DNA from: Climacteris rufus
Taxonomy: Eukaryota > Chordata > Aves > Passeriformes > Climacteridae
Assembly (NCBI GenBank): GCA_013398175.1
Contig: VZRZ01003208.1
Location: 124,429-188,428 of the forward strand
Reading direction: 5' to 3'
Length of the DNA stretch: 64,000 nt
Part shown: in pieces, positions 36,536-50,590 of the stretch
How positions within the stretch are numbered: the stretch's first letter is position 1
Layout: each line of letters begins with the position of its first letter
Translations under genes and position numbers: made by a program
Notes under the pieces: generated by a model
Databases searched by the model: none
The model's input: only the letters and a program-made list of their open reading frames with translations
Told to the model about the DNA's origin: nothing

Positions 36536-39500
36536 AAAAATAACAACCTGTGAAAAAAATACAGAACTTGTTTTATTTGTATTCTGCTTTTAAATTTGTT
36601 GGATTTGGATGAATTAAATGGAATATTTGATATTTCCCAATTTTGTAATGTCAATACATTCTTGTTTTTTACTGAAATACTTATTATGATATCTGAAAGA
36701 CAGGGAAATCAGGCAGCATAAAGTTAGTATCCCTGGTGTGAGATGTGACTTAGAGAGTTTGCAAAGTGGTAGAAATGTTTCTCTTGTCCTTACTGATCCC
36801 TGAAATAAATTAATTTTACCCAATAAATCCTTGTGCAAATTCTGTTAGTATGCCTTGAATGCATAGTTCTGTGGTGAGCTAGTGATAGACCAAGTGATAC
36901 ATTGGGCACTGTCTCACACACATAAACTAATTTCTTTACTTCTTAATTCCATCTTTCTCCCTAAAGACATCATAAACCCTTTGATAGACTGGTCATCATT
37001 CCTTCTGAAGTCTGGCTATGGATTAATGCATTCAGTTCTGTCATAGAGGTGCAGCATGTACTGTGTTACTAAGTATTGGGTAACTTATTCTGGTTAAATA
37101 TGCCAAAGAATTTATCTCCTCTTTTCCTGATGCAAACAAGGAAATAATTTAAATAAATGTAAAAGATAAATCAAAATATGCCAAAGTTCCTCTTCTCTGT
37201 GATGAGCATGATGATTGTTGGTTTTCTCATTATCATTATTAGTTTTATTATAATTGTTATTAATTATTATTTATGTTATAGATATACAGAAGATAAAAGA
37301 ACTTAAGATAGATTCTCACTAACTGGGAGTCCATGAAGACTTAGTTGGGTACTAGACAGTTTGTTGTCCTGTCCTTGATGTTACTGTTCTATGCACTTAA
37401 ATAATACTGGGAGACAGCTGAGTTGGCCCCAAAAGGGAAGAAAAATAAACATATTTTTCTCTGTAGTTATTACCATTGTCATATATTTTGTACAAATTCC
37501 CACAGGTTGTGTAGCAATGAAACTAGAAACTAGAGAGGAAGAAGACTGTGTCCCATCTGACCAATGACCTCTCTGACAGGGAAAAAGAAATACAGGGGAA
37601 AAATTTGGAAGCTGTTTTTAATCTCTTTGGTAGAGGAAGAAGCAAACTATATATTTACTGAGCTGGAGTAGGAGTCAATTCATAGATGACAAAAAACTGT
37701 TTCTCCTAATAGTTTTGTTATAGCTGTAAGAAACTACTTTATTGTATGCTGTAGCAAACAACAAGGACTTCAGATATTTTATATTTATCCTAAATTGTCT
37801 GTTCAAGGCAAAATATCTTGTTTAACTTACTTTATGGCTGGAAAAAAGGAGGAAAATATGTTCTACTAATACTGTTACAAAATGCAATGAAATTTATCAG
37901 TTGAACTACCCAGGAAAGATGCAATTTGAGATCCCTTTGAACAAAAAAATTGCAGTAACATTGGTTTCTTGGCAGCATTGTATACTAAGAGTAGTTAGAA
38001 ACTAGATTTATACCCTAACTCTTCTCTTGACAAATTCTTGGACATTACCACCAGGCAAGTTTCTCCACTGCTGGGGTACTTTCTGAAGAAGTATTTTCTG
38101 TTTTAAAAAATCATATAGCATTCTGTGAGTTCTCATGATTTCTTGAAATTTGAAGATGAAAAGGGTTGTAAAGTTCAGAGCATGCAGTTTGGACAATTAT
38201 GTGCTTCACATGCAGGGGATATTATGTTCTCTATCATATTTTGGGCCTTTGAAAATGTTCCCTCAGTAGTAGATTATATCATCTGATGGGCAATTTGCGT
38301 ACATGTCTTGCCTGTCAAACCTCTTCCCTTAACTATATACTTGGATGTGAGTAAGTAATGAATAATAGATGTAATGCCATTCAAAATCTGTCATGATGTC
38401 CTGGTGCTATCATTTAAGTCCTACTGATCCTGATGCCTCTTCCTGACTCACAGCTCCTGTTTTGCTGAAAAAATTCATCATTTAAATGAAGGGAAGAAGG
38501 GAAAAGGAAGTGTCTTGCATGAGTAAGTCCTTGCTTCATTCCTTTCATTTTCTTGCTAGGGCTAAGTTCCACATTAAAAGTTATCACTTTGTTGCTTACC
38601 AAAATATTGCATTATCTTTCCAGAGGCACAGTGCTCCCTGTCATGTTTCTGCAGAGTTCTGTGCTATTCTAACACCTATCCATATTATGGAAGTACTTAT
38701 AGTTTCTGTTAAAGGCTTCAAGGCATCAAGGATGTATTCTGTGGCCTCTGGTGTGCATATGTAAAGATGCATGAGCTATAGCATGAGTGAGTGCTGCATG
38801 AGGAGATAAATGAGCCACTATTACAGGGGACAGACACTCTCACAGCACAGTCTACTGTGGTGGTTACTGCAGTGCAAGAGGACAGGGATGTGGCCCTCTC
38901 AATGTCCTTTTTCCACCCACCTGTAGGATTGAAATTGGACAAAAATGGAAATTGGAAAACAAATTGAAAAATGGAAACCACCAGCTATGCCTAAGGACCA
39001 AAAATTTTTTTGTGGTTATTTAACAGGAAGAAACAAACAAAAAAATCAAACAAACCCACTTATTTCTGTTTCTTCCCCTACTTTCTGCCTACACCAAACT
39101 AGTAATCAAGGTTGTCTCTTTTTGCTCCTTTTTCAGTCTCTCTCTTTTTTATTTTTTGCCTCTTCTTCACTGAAACTGTCTGTAATAAGCTTACTGGTCC
39201 TACATATTAACAGTTCACTAGCTTCACTAAGTGTCAAAAAAATTATTTTGCGTGTCTCAGCAAAACCTAAAAATATATCTTCTGTTTGAGACATGGGAAG
39301 GGTAATAGGGTCAGGTTGCACACTTTCTCTGTATCTTCTGTTCATGCTGGAAAGGATTCTCTTCCCTTATTTAACATTATAGCCAGAATTCTGCTGCATC
39401 ACAAATTTTTTACTGAACCTGAGTTTTTAGGCAAAAATTGAAATAATTAATGGAATCATGTGCTTTTTTTCCCCTTTCTATTTCTTGTGGCAACTCCTTT

Positions 39501-42500
39501 GGCTTTTTAATGTGCATGTGATCTTCCTCTCCTTATGTCCTTTTTCTTCCTGTCTCTTCTCACTACCCCACCACCTGCCACCCTGACCCATCCCTTTACT
39601 ACCCACAGTCTCTCACCTACAGCATAACAGCTCCTTGCCAATATTCTCAAAGAAAGAAAAAATAACCAAAAATTAACATCTCTTAGTTCTTACATTAGAA
39701 ATCCAGCATCACTTTAAATAACATTCATAATTATTTATCCCCGAAATTTATCCCTTGATTCCTCTCCTCCAGTTTGCAGCCTGTCCTGTGACAGCGCATT
39801 CTTTGATCACAGAGAAAATTTTGATGGAAAACATGTGCTTCAGCAAGCTTAGCTGAAGTTAATTTAAAACCAAAGATGTTTAGGATCCTCCCACGGGAAG
39901 CCCATGACCTCTCTGTATTCCAGCAATCTTGACTCCTGGTCCTACTCTCTGTACGGTGGCACACAGATTTCCACACAAAAGCTGACTGCAGAAGTCATGC
40001 TGGCAGAGAAATAAACTTCTCAGTTTCCTCTTCACCGTTCTAAATGAAAGCTCTGTTTTCCTTAGCCTGAAGTGTCTTTAGCTTCTCATTCAAGCTTGGA
40101 GACTCAAAACTATGCTTGAATAGCAGCACCTTTAGCACGGGCTGCTTTGGGAACCAACAAACCAATTTCTCCTGCCCTTGATTGGTCTCTTGAGAAGCTC
40201 AGCATGTTCCCAGACATTTTCAGATGCCAAAACTGTCATGACAAAGGCAATTAATATGGTAACAAGAGAGTTAGCATCCAAAACACTGTTTCCTGAGGGG
40301 CTTGTCACATAAGCTGAGGAAAACATTAGAAACAGTTACAATCTGCACTTCTTTCCCCAAATGCAAATTTATATGAACCCTTGTAATTGCCCACATCTTG
40401 TACACTTGCAGTTAGACAAAGATCAAAAGCCTGATTGAGTCAGATGCAGAATAAATTACTCTTCATAGTAACTCAGACCGGTAACGGCTGCCTTGGTGAA
40501 GGAACAAATGCAGTGAGTAAATCAACCTGGCAATGGAAAAATATGTATCTCCCAGAAGAGTATCTTATCTGAATGTTACTGGGAGATGTGCAGTCAAACT
40601 GGATGCTTGCACACAGTTCAGACATAACCAAGGAGTGTCTGATTATTGCATCATGGTAACTGTTGGCTTTTTTATTTTGCTGTGGTGTAAATAGTAGTCA
40701 AACACATCAGTTCAGCTTCTCAGCTGTGCCCATGTACACTGGACACAGGTGGTAAGACATAAAGGACCTATTATTGTATAACAGTCCTGGGGCTGATTCC
40801 AGACCTAATTTTGTGAGTCTAATTCCAAAGGACTATTATGTTCGAAGAGCTCACTCTAACACAGCAGCATTCTGAACCATGCCACTATAATCCAATCAGT
40901 ATTGCAAAAGAAATGGCATATTTCCATTTCATATTCCCTCTCCTCAAGAGAATCTTCATCTGCTTTGTTAAATTGACTTTATAGCCCATTTATGATACTA
41001 AAGCAGCACAAAGAGTGAGATCAAAAATCTGGCTCATTTCTGTGCCTAACTTAATTGTGTGCTTTAATGAAAACATAATAATATAAGTAATATTTATTTT
41101 CATGGTGCAGGATAAAATAGATTTACCTGTGAATCTACTTAGGTTTCCAAGGCTTTAACAATGAGATAGGGGTTTTTTCTCAGAAAAAAGTATTTTTATG
41201 CCTTTCTTGGGGTAAAATGGATCTATTGTGGCCCCTTGGGTAACTTAGTAATTACACTGCCTCAGAACACCATTGTGTGAAACTTTCCAAGCTTACCATT
41301 AAATCCTTCTATTATAAAAAGTAGATTATATATGTAATAGACTATGTAACAGACTCTAACCCTTCCTGACTATCTGCTTCAAAAAAAGTGGAAGCCAGAT
41401 ATTAATTAAAATTATCTATCTTATTTGTGATTCTCCCAATCTGAACATTATGGAAAACTTGACGCCTTTTCTCAAAAGCTGCTATGCTCCTTTGTGTGTT
41501 GCTGCCCAAGTTTCACACTTTTAGAAGAAGGAAATTTTTATGGCCAATAAGAGGAAGTATTTTTCCAAAGCTCTATGCAGGAAGAGTGTTGGTAACAGGA
41601 AAATGGACTCACAGTAAAATTCAACCTGATCAAAACATGCCAGTATCTAAGAGGCTATGAGATGACAACTCCTGCTATGATCTGATGATTGCTGACCCCT
41701 GCTTCACTCCAAATGACACTGTGAACCCATGGAACTTTTCTGATGCATGTTGTCAGGTTCAAGACTTGGTGTTTCTTTCTTAGAAAGAGAAAAGCCTCCA
41801 TCAGAACTATATGAACCCAAAGGTACCTCCTCTAACTGCAGTTGCAACTTACAAAATTTGAATTCGTGTCACTTAATTGGAACATTTATCTCATGCAACT
41901 GGAATCTGTAGACTCTGTAATGAGACAGTAAGAAAAGTATAAGTGGTATCTGCAGTATAAAGCTCAAGTGTGAAACCTTCTGATGCTGTAGGCATCTCTT
42001 CCTTGTAAACTGTATATTTAGTCTTGTACAGGTTTCAAGGAGGAAAAAACCCGCAAGTTTACACTACAAAGAGGAGCCATGGTATATTCCATGGGTAACT
42101 GATCTGGGCAGACAACAGGGCAGGATGGGAGACGGTACCATGGCACATCTTAGTACATATAGAAACACTTACAGATACCATCAGAAGATATCCATTCAGC
42201 TCATCCAGGATTTGAGTTTTCTGATGGAGTTTATTTCTTGTCTATTAGACTGGTTCAGTGGTACACGGGGCGCTTAAGCAGAACCTTTGCTAACAAAAGT
42301 ACATGCATCTTGCAATTTAGGATTCCCTTCCCCTCTTCACTTTTCTCATCTAAATCCCAATGCTGTATGGTATAAGACCAAGTTTTTGATTGAAGAACAT
42401 TAAATTCTTTGTTTGTATGCAAAGGATGACAGCAATCCATGACTCACTCAACCAATAATTAATAGACTTTAACTGAAATGGTTATGTAGAGAATGTTGTT

Positions 42501-43154
42501 CATGCAAATGATATTGGCTAATTCTTTTTTTTTTCCCCTCCACTTAATTAAGAAACACAGCTCCTTCGTCTTTTTATGCAAAATCAGAGCCATGGATGCA
42601 TGTGATAATATTTCAAAACAAGAGGAGCAATCTATCAGCTTTGATTTGCTTTTATAGCTATATCAGCACACTGTTGCCCTGAAGTTCTAACAGTTTCCCA
42701 GTGCCTGGTCAGCAGAGAACTGACAATGTGGGGTAAGCAATCTTCAGGTTCCCAATGAACTGAATATTGTCTCATCTCTGTTTCTCTACCACAATGGCCA
42801 AACACAGCACCCAGCAACTGTCAGTAATGACCCGGAGCTCATTTTGGATGAGGTGGATCATAGTTAGCAAGACCCTTTTTGATTGTCTTCTGGGGTTTCC
42901 ACCTGAGAAGTTGCATTTATAAACCTATGTGTAGCAGAATTAAAATGCATACATGACATTGCCTGGGGTGTAGTTATGATAGCTTATTACGGATACTCAC
43001 ATCAAGTCAGAACTTCTATTTTCACAAGGGCAGAGTGGGAAAAACTAGAATGAATATAGAGCCAAATTTACTTATTCCCACAGACATACAGGGCTATTTT
43101 ACCTCAGTTTGTGTGCCACAGTTCTCGACGATGGCAAGATTTACCTCATCAGAC
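36536..43154. other. Unique AT-rich noncoding stretch
   Basis: No recognised gene or interspersed repeat was seen. Openings at 38486-38764, 38945-39289, 39731-39976 and 40132-40326 are short, lack motifs, and several are opposed by openings on the other strand. An ATT-rich patch is near 37225-37280. Confidence 0.55.
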
Positions 43155-43181
43155 ATAAATGTCTACAAGGCAGACATTTAT
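43155..43181. repeat. 10 bp perfect hairpin
   Basis: ATAAATGTCT (43155-43164) and its exact complement AGACATTTAT (43172-43181) are separated by a 7-base loop. It lies 24 bases left of the larger inverted repeat at 43206-43334. Confidence 0.75.
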
Positions 43182-43205
43182 ATTTGATCTAGTCAGTGTG
43201 GACTA

Positions 43206-43334
43206 CCTTTATAGTCAATGGTGAAAAGAAGACAGCCTGAAAGGTTGATTAATTCTATTCTAAAGCAGCTATCTGGAATAGGGCAGATGAATTGCATCCT
43301 AAAACTGCTTATTTCTCTCCACTGACTATAAAGG
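43206..43334. mobile_element. Inverted-repeat element, MITE-like
   Basis: CCTTTATAGTCAATGG (43206-43221) and CCACTGACTATAAAGG (43319-43334) are inverted copies matching at 15 of 16 positions, 97 bases apart. Pairing continues weakly inwards (TGAAAAGAAG against CTTATTTCTCT), and the interior near 43254-43280 is itself partly self-complementary (CTATTC ... GAATAG). It has no coding capacity. The pattern fits an old foldback or MITE-like DNA element. The family is not recognised and the true ends may lie further out. Confidence 0.5.
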
Positions 43335-45085
43335 GAGTATGCAGTGATTAACTTGGATGTAGATGTCTGAAGTTAAGTGAGATGAATACCATGCTAAGTG
43401 ACTTGAAGAGCTTTCCTCACCAATCCTTCTGTTGTGAAAGAATCCGTGCTGGGTTTATTTCATCAGTCCACAGTAGAATCAAAATCAGACACATCAGAGA
43501 TAAATGGATAACAGGATTCTTGTCACAAACAAGTAACAACTAGTCCTTACTTTTATTACTTGATGGTGATATTTTGGTATTCTTTTCTAGTAGGAAAAAT
43601 ATTCAGTCTCTGTGAACAGTCATTTAAACCTCCCTTCAAACCCGAAATCTTCTTCTGGAAAACTACCATTCCAGTGAAAAAATCTGTTCAGTAACTGGTG
43701 CCTTAATTGTGCTAGAAAGAAGGCTTTGAATTACACAATTGCATTAACTTGTTATCCATAAAAAAACATAAAAGAGCACACAGAGAAATGCATTATTTTT
43801 AAAACAAATTTTTATTTACATTTAATCACTTGTCAGGTCTTAAATTCAGGCAGAGTCAGGAGAAAACAGAAGAAGAGCAATACTTCTAAACCACCACATA
43901 TTGTCATCATAAAATTATTAGGACTGAAATGCAGAAGCCCAGCTATATGTTTAACTTCTAAAATTCAGGTATTAAAAAAAATATTTTAAAAAAGGTAACT
44001 GAATATTATCACATGTTCACCTGATGTTTGTAAGCAGTCAGAAAAGACTAAATACTTCCAAAATCTGTAATGAATTGTTGTTTGACAACTACGGTAAGTG
44101 TATTTACTTTGTGAAGGGCTGTCAAGGAAAGGAATTTCCTAAGTCAATGTGAATTTAGTTATATACTAAGGTATTATTGAGGTATTCTTGATTTATGGTC
44201 ACAAGTAAAGTTCTGACGAAAAAAATAAACAAATTACTAAGATTTTTTCTTTTTAATTGTGATTGCCTAAAATTAATGTATTGCAGAGTTTGGGGTTTGC
44301 ATCCTTTTAGAAGCTGCTGTGATTGGTAATGGAAAGCATAGCTTCAGACTGTGATAAAATGTAGATTTACCATACAGTCCCAGACCTCACGTTTTTGCCC
44401 TAAATGCAGAAATTCTCCTATCAACCTTTCGAATGAAGCATGACTGTTAGAAATTTAGAATTAAGAAGCTAGATATGCAGAGTCAGGCACAGTGGCTCTG
44501 AAGTAAGGGAGAAAGAATTGGGAATCAGACATCATAAATCATGCACTATATTTACATTGCAGAATGCAGATACAGGATTGATGGTTCTCCAATGCTGTTG
44601 CATACACTGCTGACACATTAACTGATGCTGTGACTTTGCATACTCATATTCAGAAGGAATGACTTGCTGACAGTGGCTAAGGAAAAACTATAAAAAATAC
44701 TCGTGCATATTAGATTGCTGCAACTTCATGCACAATGTAAAGGACTCTCATCCTTGACAAACAGCACAGGCATGGATGGTGTACTGGTGGGATGTCAACT
44801 GGTGGGCAACTTCTGTGCATGATGTAGTATGATCTGCAGGCAGAGCATGTAGGCAGCGTGTTGCTGGGATGGCTGATACTTTGTCTAGACAGCCTCAGAG
44901 CACAACTAAAGCAGGAACACTGCAATAGATTGAAGAAGCTGAAACTTCAGAAAAGCTCTTCAAACCTGAATCCAATGCCAAATTCATTGCTACACCTCAG
45001 ACAGGTGCTCCAAAGCTCCAGTTCCTTTTTCAGGGTTGCAAAATGATCAAGATTGTCTAGAATCTTTTCTCATTTCATGGAAAAG
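43335..45085. other. Unique noncoding stretch
   Basis: No gene or recognised repeat was seen in this interval. Confidence 0.5.
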
Positions 45086-45330
45086 ATCATTTCACTGGGA
45101 AAAGTGCAATAAACTGTACCTTGGAGCCTTCACCAGGGTTATTTGAAGAGTAGCACATGTCAAATGACCCTTTGTCCAGTGGTGTTGCACTTGGACATGA
45201 AAGATAGACATGGACACGCGTTGGAGAGGGAAGAGACAAGACCGCTCCGGACTGGGTCCGGACTTTATTTATATGTCCTTTTAGAAACCACCGTGGATTG
45301 GAGGGAGAAACTGCACCCCTCAATCACACA
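45086..45330 (-). other. CpG-containing block with short palindrome, possible LTR remnant
   Basis: The stretch is richer in G, C and CpG than its surroundings. It holds TCCGGAC (45246-45252) and GTCCGGA (45256-45262), a 7 bp stem with a 3-base loop. On the minus strand a polyadenylation signal AATAAA (complement of 45264-45269) directly precedes the stem. An AATAAA followed by a stable hairpin is reminiscent of the R/U5 part of a retroviral LTR, but no terminus, family or target duplication was recognised. A 125-codon plus-strand opening (45143-45520) covers it and has no recognisable motif. Confidence 0.25.
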
Positions 45331-48300
45331 GGTCAAAGGAGAAGTCAAATATCTCTGCCCAGAAGAAAGGAATGCAAACAATAGAACACAGTTAGAAAAA
45401 CATGGCTATGTTTACAGCAGGTGCATAAGAAACTGTTACAGAAGAATGAAAACATCGAAGAACTGTAAAACTCAGGGCAACACAGTGGCAGAGAAAAACA
45501 TGACAGTATGGTCAGTATAGTCAAGAAACTAACTCTAATAAAACAATGGTCATTGCTTTCATCCCAGACCAGCACTAGAAAATTGAGTAGATGTGGAATA
45601 CTAAGTGACAGAGGCAGAAATATGGGGATAATGCTGACTAGTTTTCAAATACATGGTTTCCTGACTTTTTTAGTTTGAGTTATTTACGTCACCTGTGAAA
45701 TATATATTCATGGTTGAAAAAAAAGCAGATGAACTTGTCATAGCCAGTAGACTACAATTTGTCATTTCATGACTGTTAGGACAATTACACCTTCCAAATT
45801 ACTAGATGCCGAAACTGTCCTTAAGGTAATGGTGAATGGTAGTGAGATGTGTGCACAGCATATCTTTGAACAAGAGGGTAAATTTCTAACTTAATACATT
45901 TACAGGTCAATACTGTTCAACATAGTGCAGCACAGATTATTTTAGTGAGAGAGAACAAGTCCCAAATGTGGTGATAAAGGATAAATTCTAGATTAGTAAC
46001 CTGAAGTTAATATTTCTGAAAATTGATTTTAAAAAGAGAGAGAGAGAGAGAGAGAGGGGCAGAAAAACAGTTTTGTAAAGTGTGGAAATTATTCTATTAA
46101 AGACAAAACATATTTGTTTGGTCTTTTTTTGCTCAGGGAAAGATGCTCATACAGTTGTACTTCGAGTCAGAAAGCAGGGAATTGTGCTTACCATTTAGCC
46201 TTTCTGATTTTGTTTCTCACAGGAACAATCAATTCAAGAAAGCAGAGGTTTTGAGTTGTCAAGACCAACCGTGTTAACAATAGCTTATTCTTATTCAAAC
46301 CTTTTGAGGAAAATCTTGGTAAGATGTCATTGTAAGGGTTGGAGTACACTTGAGAAATCTGATTATTTCAGAGACTGATAGTTACATTATATATACCCAA
46401 ATCAAATGATGCTGCAAAACCTCCAATTTTCTCCTGAGATAATGGATGGATTACTGTAGCCCACTTCAATGCAAGGTGTCACTTCAAGTGTTGTGGCTTA
46501 TGAGACACTTCAGTTATTTAATACCCTGCTCTATGAACATAGAGGCAAAGATACATGCCCTCTGGATTTCCACTCTCTCTTATCTTCTCATTACTTGTTT
46601 TCACACTTCCTGAAAAAAACCAGAAGTGAATTATTACCAGATGTCTATGTTTGGTAATGAGCGGGTTAGTGCAAATTTAACTACAGTAACTAGAGATGCA
46701 TCAAGTACTAAGAATCATAGATTCCATCTATATAGGATGTACAGGATTACATAATAAGAAATTATGTGACCTCCAGGTACCTGGCTCTGTCTCCTATGCT
46801 TATTCTTTTCTTGGACAGTGGGTAGATACTGGCCTGCAAAGTCCTCTAGATAGAATTTTGCTGTTCTTGGTTTTAGGCTTTTGGGAGGTGTTTTCACATT
46901 ATGGTGTCCCCTGTATGTGTGTTATCTTAGTCATTTTCTCACAGGACCACTAAAGGCAACAATGTGAAAACTGCCTGAGGAATTGAAGATGACATGGTTA
47001 CACATTAAAACAAATGATGGTATTTTTCTTGCAAATTATTCTACATAGCGAAACAAGGGAGTAGCACGTGCCTTATTACACATTTGTCTATCAAAATAGT
47101 TTAACTTATATCCAGGATAACGGTCCTACAAGTACTCACACAGTTAGACAGAGAAAACAAAGCTTAGGAACTACTCCTGAAAATTTTAGTCCATGTTAGG
47201 AAGAGAAGAGGTAGATATTGTTATTTTAAAAATGGAACAAATTTTCCTTGCCTTCAAGAAGATCTTTAGCAGATCAATAATTGAAAAAAAACCCACGACT
47301 ATGAACTTACTAGTGTTCCTGGTAAAGAATGGGTAGGTGAAGTGTTTTTAACTCTTTCTATTTGTCTATTACTCAGGGTTTGCTGTCTTTTGTAAACTTC
47401 CCATAGGCAAAGTAAGGAATACAGTCTGAATGAAACTTCTGTAATGTGGCTGTGAAATGGCTAGAAAATCTCATTGAAAGAGAAGTTGTTGCTGTCCAGT
47501 GTTCAGTAGTGAACCAAATCATCTCTGCTAGCCTCTGCTGGGCTTTATGCCAGGTCCATTAATAGCTTAGTTCCAAAAAGATAAGACCTAGAAGGTCTAT
47601 GATGGTAATGTTCAATTGTGTAAAAGGCTTTATCAGAATAGAAAGGCATAAAACAGTAGTTCTGAGTGTTGTTCAAAGAGCAGTGCAAGCCTGAGAGCAA
47701 TACAGCAAGCAATCATCTTACATTTCAAAAGGGATTTAAAATAAGCATGAGATGTACTAGGAAGAGCATTCTAATGATGATAAGACAAACCAGTAGTGTC
47801 ATATGTCATCCATTAAGGTCTTTGTCACAAATGTTAAGGACCAGGTTACAAATTTGTCAAGAATGCTGTGGATATAGTAGGTCCTACATTGGAGCATATG
47901 GATAGATTAGGCAAATTTTCACGATCTTTGACAGGCAAATTTTCTGGAATTCTGTAATGGCCTTATTTCTTGTGACAGCTTCTCCATTCAAAGAAAATAT
48001 ACAGACTTTAGGATAGTAAAGGTGTTCAAGACAACTGCTGGGAAACCAAACTGGTCAACTGGTGAATATCATCCTTTCTGCAGGTGCAAGGAAAGGACAA
48101 AAGCTCCCTGCCTTAGAAAGTGTCTGTTATATTTGTAGAGCCATCTACAAGTTAGGGGAGCTTTATGATCCAAACATGTTGCCTCTACAAAGTAAAACAG
48201 CCATAATCTAGTGTTGGCCTTGGTCTGTCCAATGAATCATGCTCCCTGAGCTTTAGCTTTGCTCAGAACAAAACAAAATTCTTAAATACAAAGTAAGGAA

Positions 48301-50530
48301 AATTTTGCCGTACAACAAAAGATCATAAGTGAGAGAGATGCACAGTGTTAGAATATAAATTAACTTCTATACAAGCCAGCTGCTTTCACTAGAAAGGTCA
48401 TAATTTGGAAGACAGGTAAACTTTTTGTTTATGCGGCTATTGACTTTGAAGTATACAGAACTATAAGGCAAGTTCTCAGTTCTTGACGATAATTGCTACA
48501 AATGGGATTTGCTCATGCACAGCCTTCAGTGATTTTTACAAGTGGTTCTTCCAAAGTCCCAGTGTCACAAAGAGACGGGTACTGTAAAGGATTACCCTTT
48601 TTGCCCCATATGCTGCTATAAGCCAGAGTGTTCTGTTTGGTTGAGACACAGAAGAAACAACACAGAGCAGTGACATTGTAAATTTGAAGTATATCCATAT
48701 TTTATTAATAAAGCACTGCCATTTTCCATCTTAAAATCTTTGGGGTATATTTCCTCTGAATGATCAAAGTCCTAAATTTTTTGAACAAGAAGGTAGATAT
48801 TGGTACCAAACTGAATATAATTTTTTTTCTCTCTGGAAAAACACCAACAACAAAATCAAAGCAATTAATTGATTGAAGAGTAGCATGTTCAGAGCACCTG
48901 AAGGGACTTATCAAAGGTTAGCAGTTTAGTGACAAAGCTGAGGATGGGGTCAAATGCACTTATTTTTTCCTCACCAGAGCCCAGTAAATCCCCTTGCTCT
49001 GAGATGTTGTGACAATCTCTGATCCCCGTAGAGCAATAAGGTTCTCCTACTGCCCTTGGGCTTTGCAGTAAGCTTCAAATTCCCAACTATTTTGGATATT
49101 ACATCTTAATACCAATAAATTAGAACCAATAAAGAGAATTTAGTCTTTAATCAGAAAAAATGAACCTATGGAGACTTCTACCTCAGGCTATCAAGGCAGT
49201 TATAGAGGTTGAACTTTAAAAGACCAGTATAGTTTTATGACATCTGAAACCTTTGTAGCTGAGCAAGTTAATATATAAAAGCAACCTCATTTTCTGTCAC
49301 AGGACTGCAGCATATCACCTAATGTGTCAGCAAGGATTTTCTATTTGCACATCCTACTTCACTTAATTAGGTAGATATATCACAGGACATTTTCACTGTT
49401 TTAATCTTATACTGATACATAATAATGTGTTCATCTTCACTTTTCCCCAGTTTGCTGTTTTGCTGTTGAAATTATGTTCTTCTGTGTTCCAATCATCAAC
49501 ACAAAATTTGACTACAGACAGTTCAGTAAAAATAAGAAGGAAGTTTCATTCAAAAGCAACCATCATTTAGCCAGCTTTCATCTCCTGATTAATTTTTTTT
49601 TAAACTGCTTATTATGTAAATTCTTTAGCAAGTATTGTACAAGCCTGATGACTGGAATGTACAGAAGTTCTGCTCTTATAGGGGAAATCATTGAACATGC
49701 ATATTTCAAGTGCAGGGAATACATTATTGAATTAGATCTTACATGATATCGATCCAAAGAGCTGCCAAGCATGCTAGTTTACCTTTATATTACTGTTTTT
49801 TTTATGAGGCAGAGAACTCAGCTTTTCTTCTTGTCAACATGTTTCCTTTGGCACTAAATGGAGTGATGGTTAAAGAGAGAGAAAATCCTTGAGCTCTTTG
49901 GCTGTGAAAATGGAAGCTGAAAAAAACTTTAAAAAATGTTTTGTGGTTTATATCTTTCAGGAGAAAAGAATTTGAATGCTGGACAGTTTCATAGTGTTGC
50001 CTGATTTTTTGAATTCAACTTATTAATTGCCTGCTTGAGATAATTAAAGCATTTGTGCTCAAAATAATTGGTGTCATTGAAAATAAAGGATTTAACTTTT
50101 GCAGTAGATTCAATCTATCTTCTCCAATTCATTCCTGCAAAGACAAGAGGAATCATGGTGTGTGGGTTTTTTTCTGTCTCTCTTAAGATTGCTAAAAATT
50201 AGTTTAAACATTCAACAGATCAGCTGAGTAATGGATGCGTATAGTCCCTCGTGCTGCTTTATATGGTAGGACTAGAAGTGATGCTGTCTTTGAGGATAGG
50301 GGTAGTCGTGGTACTGCATTGCAAGAGAAAGAAAATGAGAGATGATTTATATGATCTGATCACATTTTTGTTGAACTTGAATATTATAGATTTAAAATTC
50401 AGCTAAGTTGTGTCTTTTTAGAACTTGGTTCCACAGAACATGAGATGGAAAGAAAATAAAGAAAGGTGGACCAGTGATCAAAATTTCAATCTTGAGGGGT
50501 TTTTTGAGAATCAGTTGTAGGTTTTTGATG
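45331..50530. other. Unique AT-rich noncoding stretch
   Basis: Holds a (GA)11 microsatellite at 46035-46056 and otherwise no recognised repeat or gene. Openings near 47666-47905 and 49474-49746 are short and motif-free. Confidence 0.55.
46035..46056. repeat. (AG)11 microsatellite
   Basis: Eleven uninterrupted AG dinucleotides, preceded by five A (sharing its first A) and followed by GGG. Likely polymorphic in length. Confidence 0.9.
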
Positions 50531-50590
50531 TCACAGAGTGGTTGGGATTAGAAGGGACCTCCAGAAGTCATCTATTCCAGCTGGACAGAT
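50531..50590 (-). mobile_element. CR1 LINE fragment, short 3' tail
   Basis: A 60 bp minus-strand CR1 tail: 'TCACAGAGTGGTTGGGATTAGAAGGGACCTCCAGAAGTCATCTATTCCAGC' is the complement of the 3' end of CR1. The right boundary is approximate. Confidence 0.8.

Noticed and set aside
42077..42094. CCATGG-TATATT-CCATGG repeat
   Set aside because: Two restriction-like palindromes six bases apart are expected by chance and do not form part of a longer structure.
45143..45520. 125-codon plus-strand opening
   Set aside because: No motif, signal peptide or membrane segment; the amino-acid content is random-looking and an opposing frame is also open.
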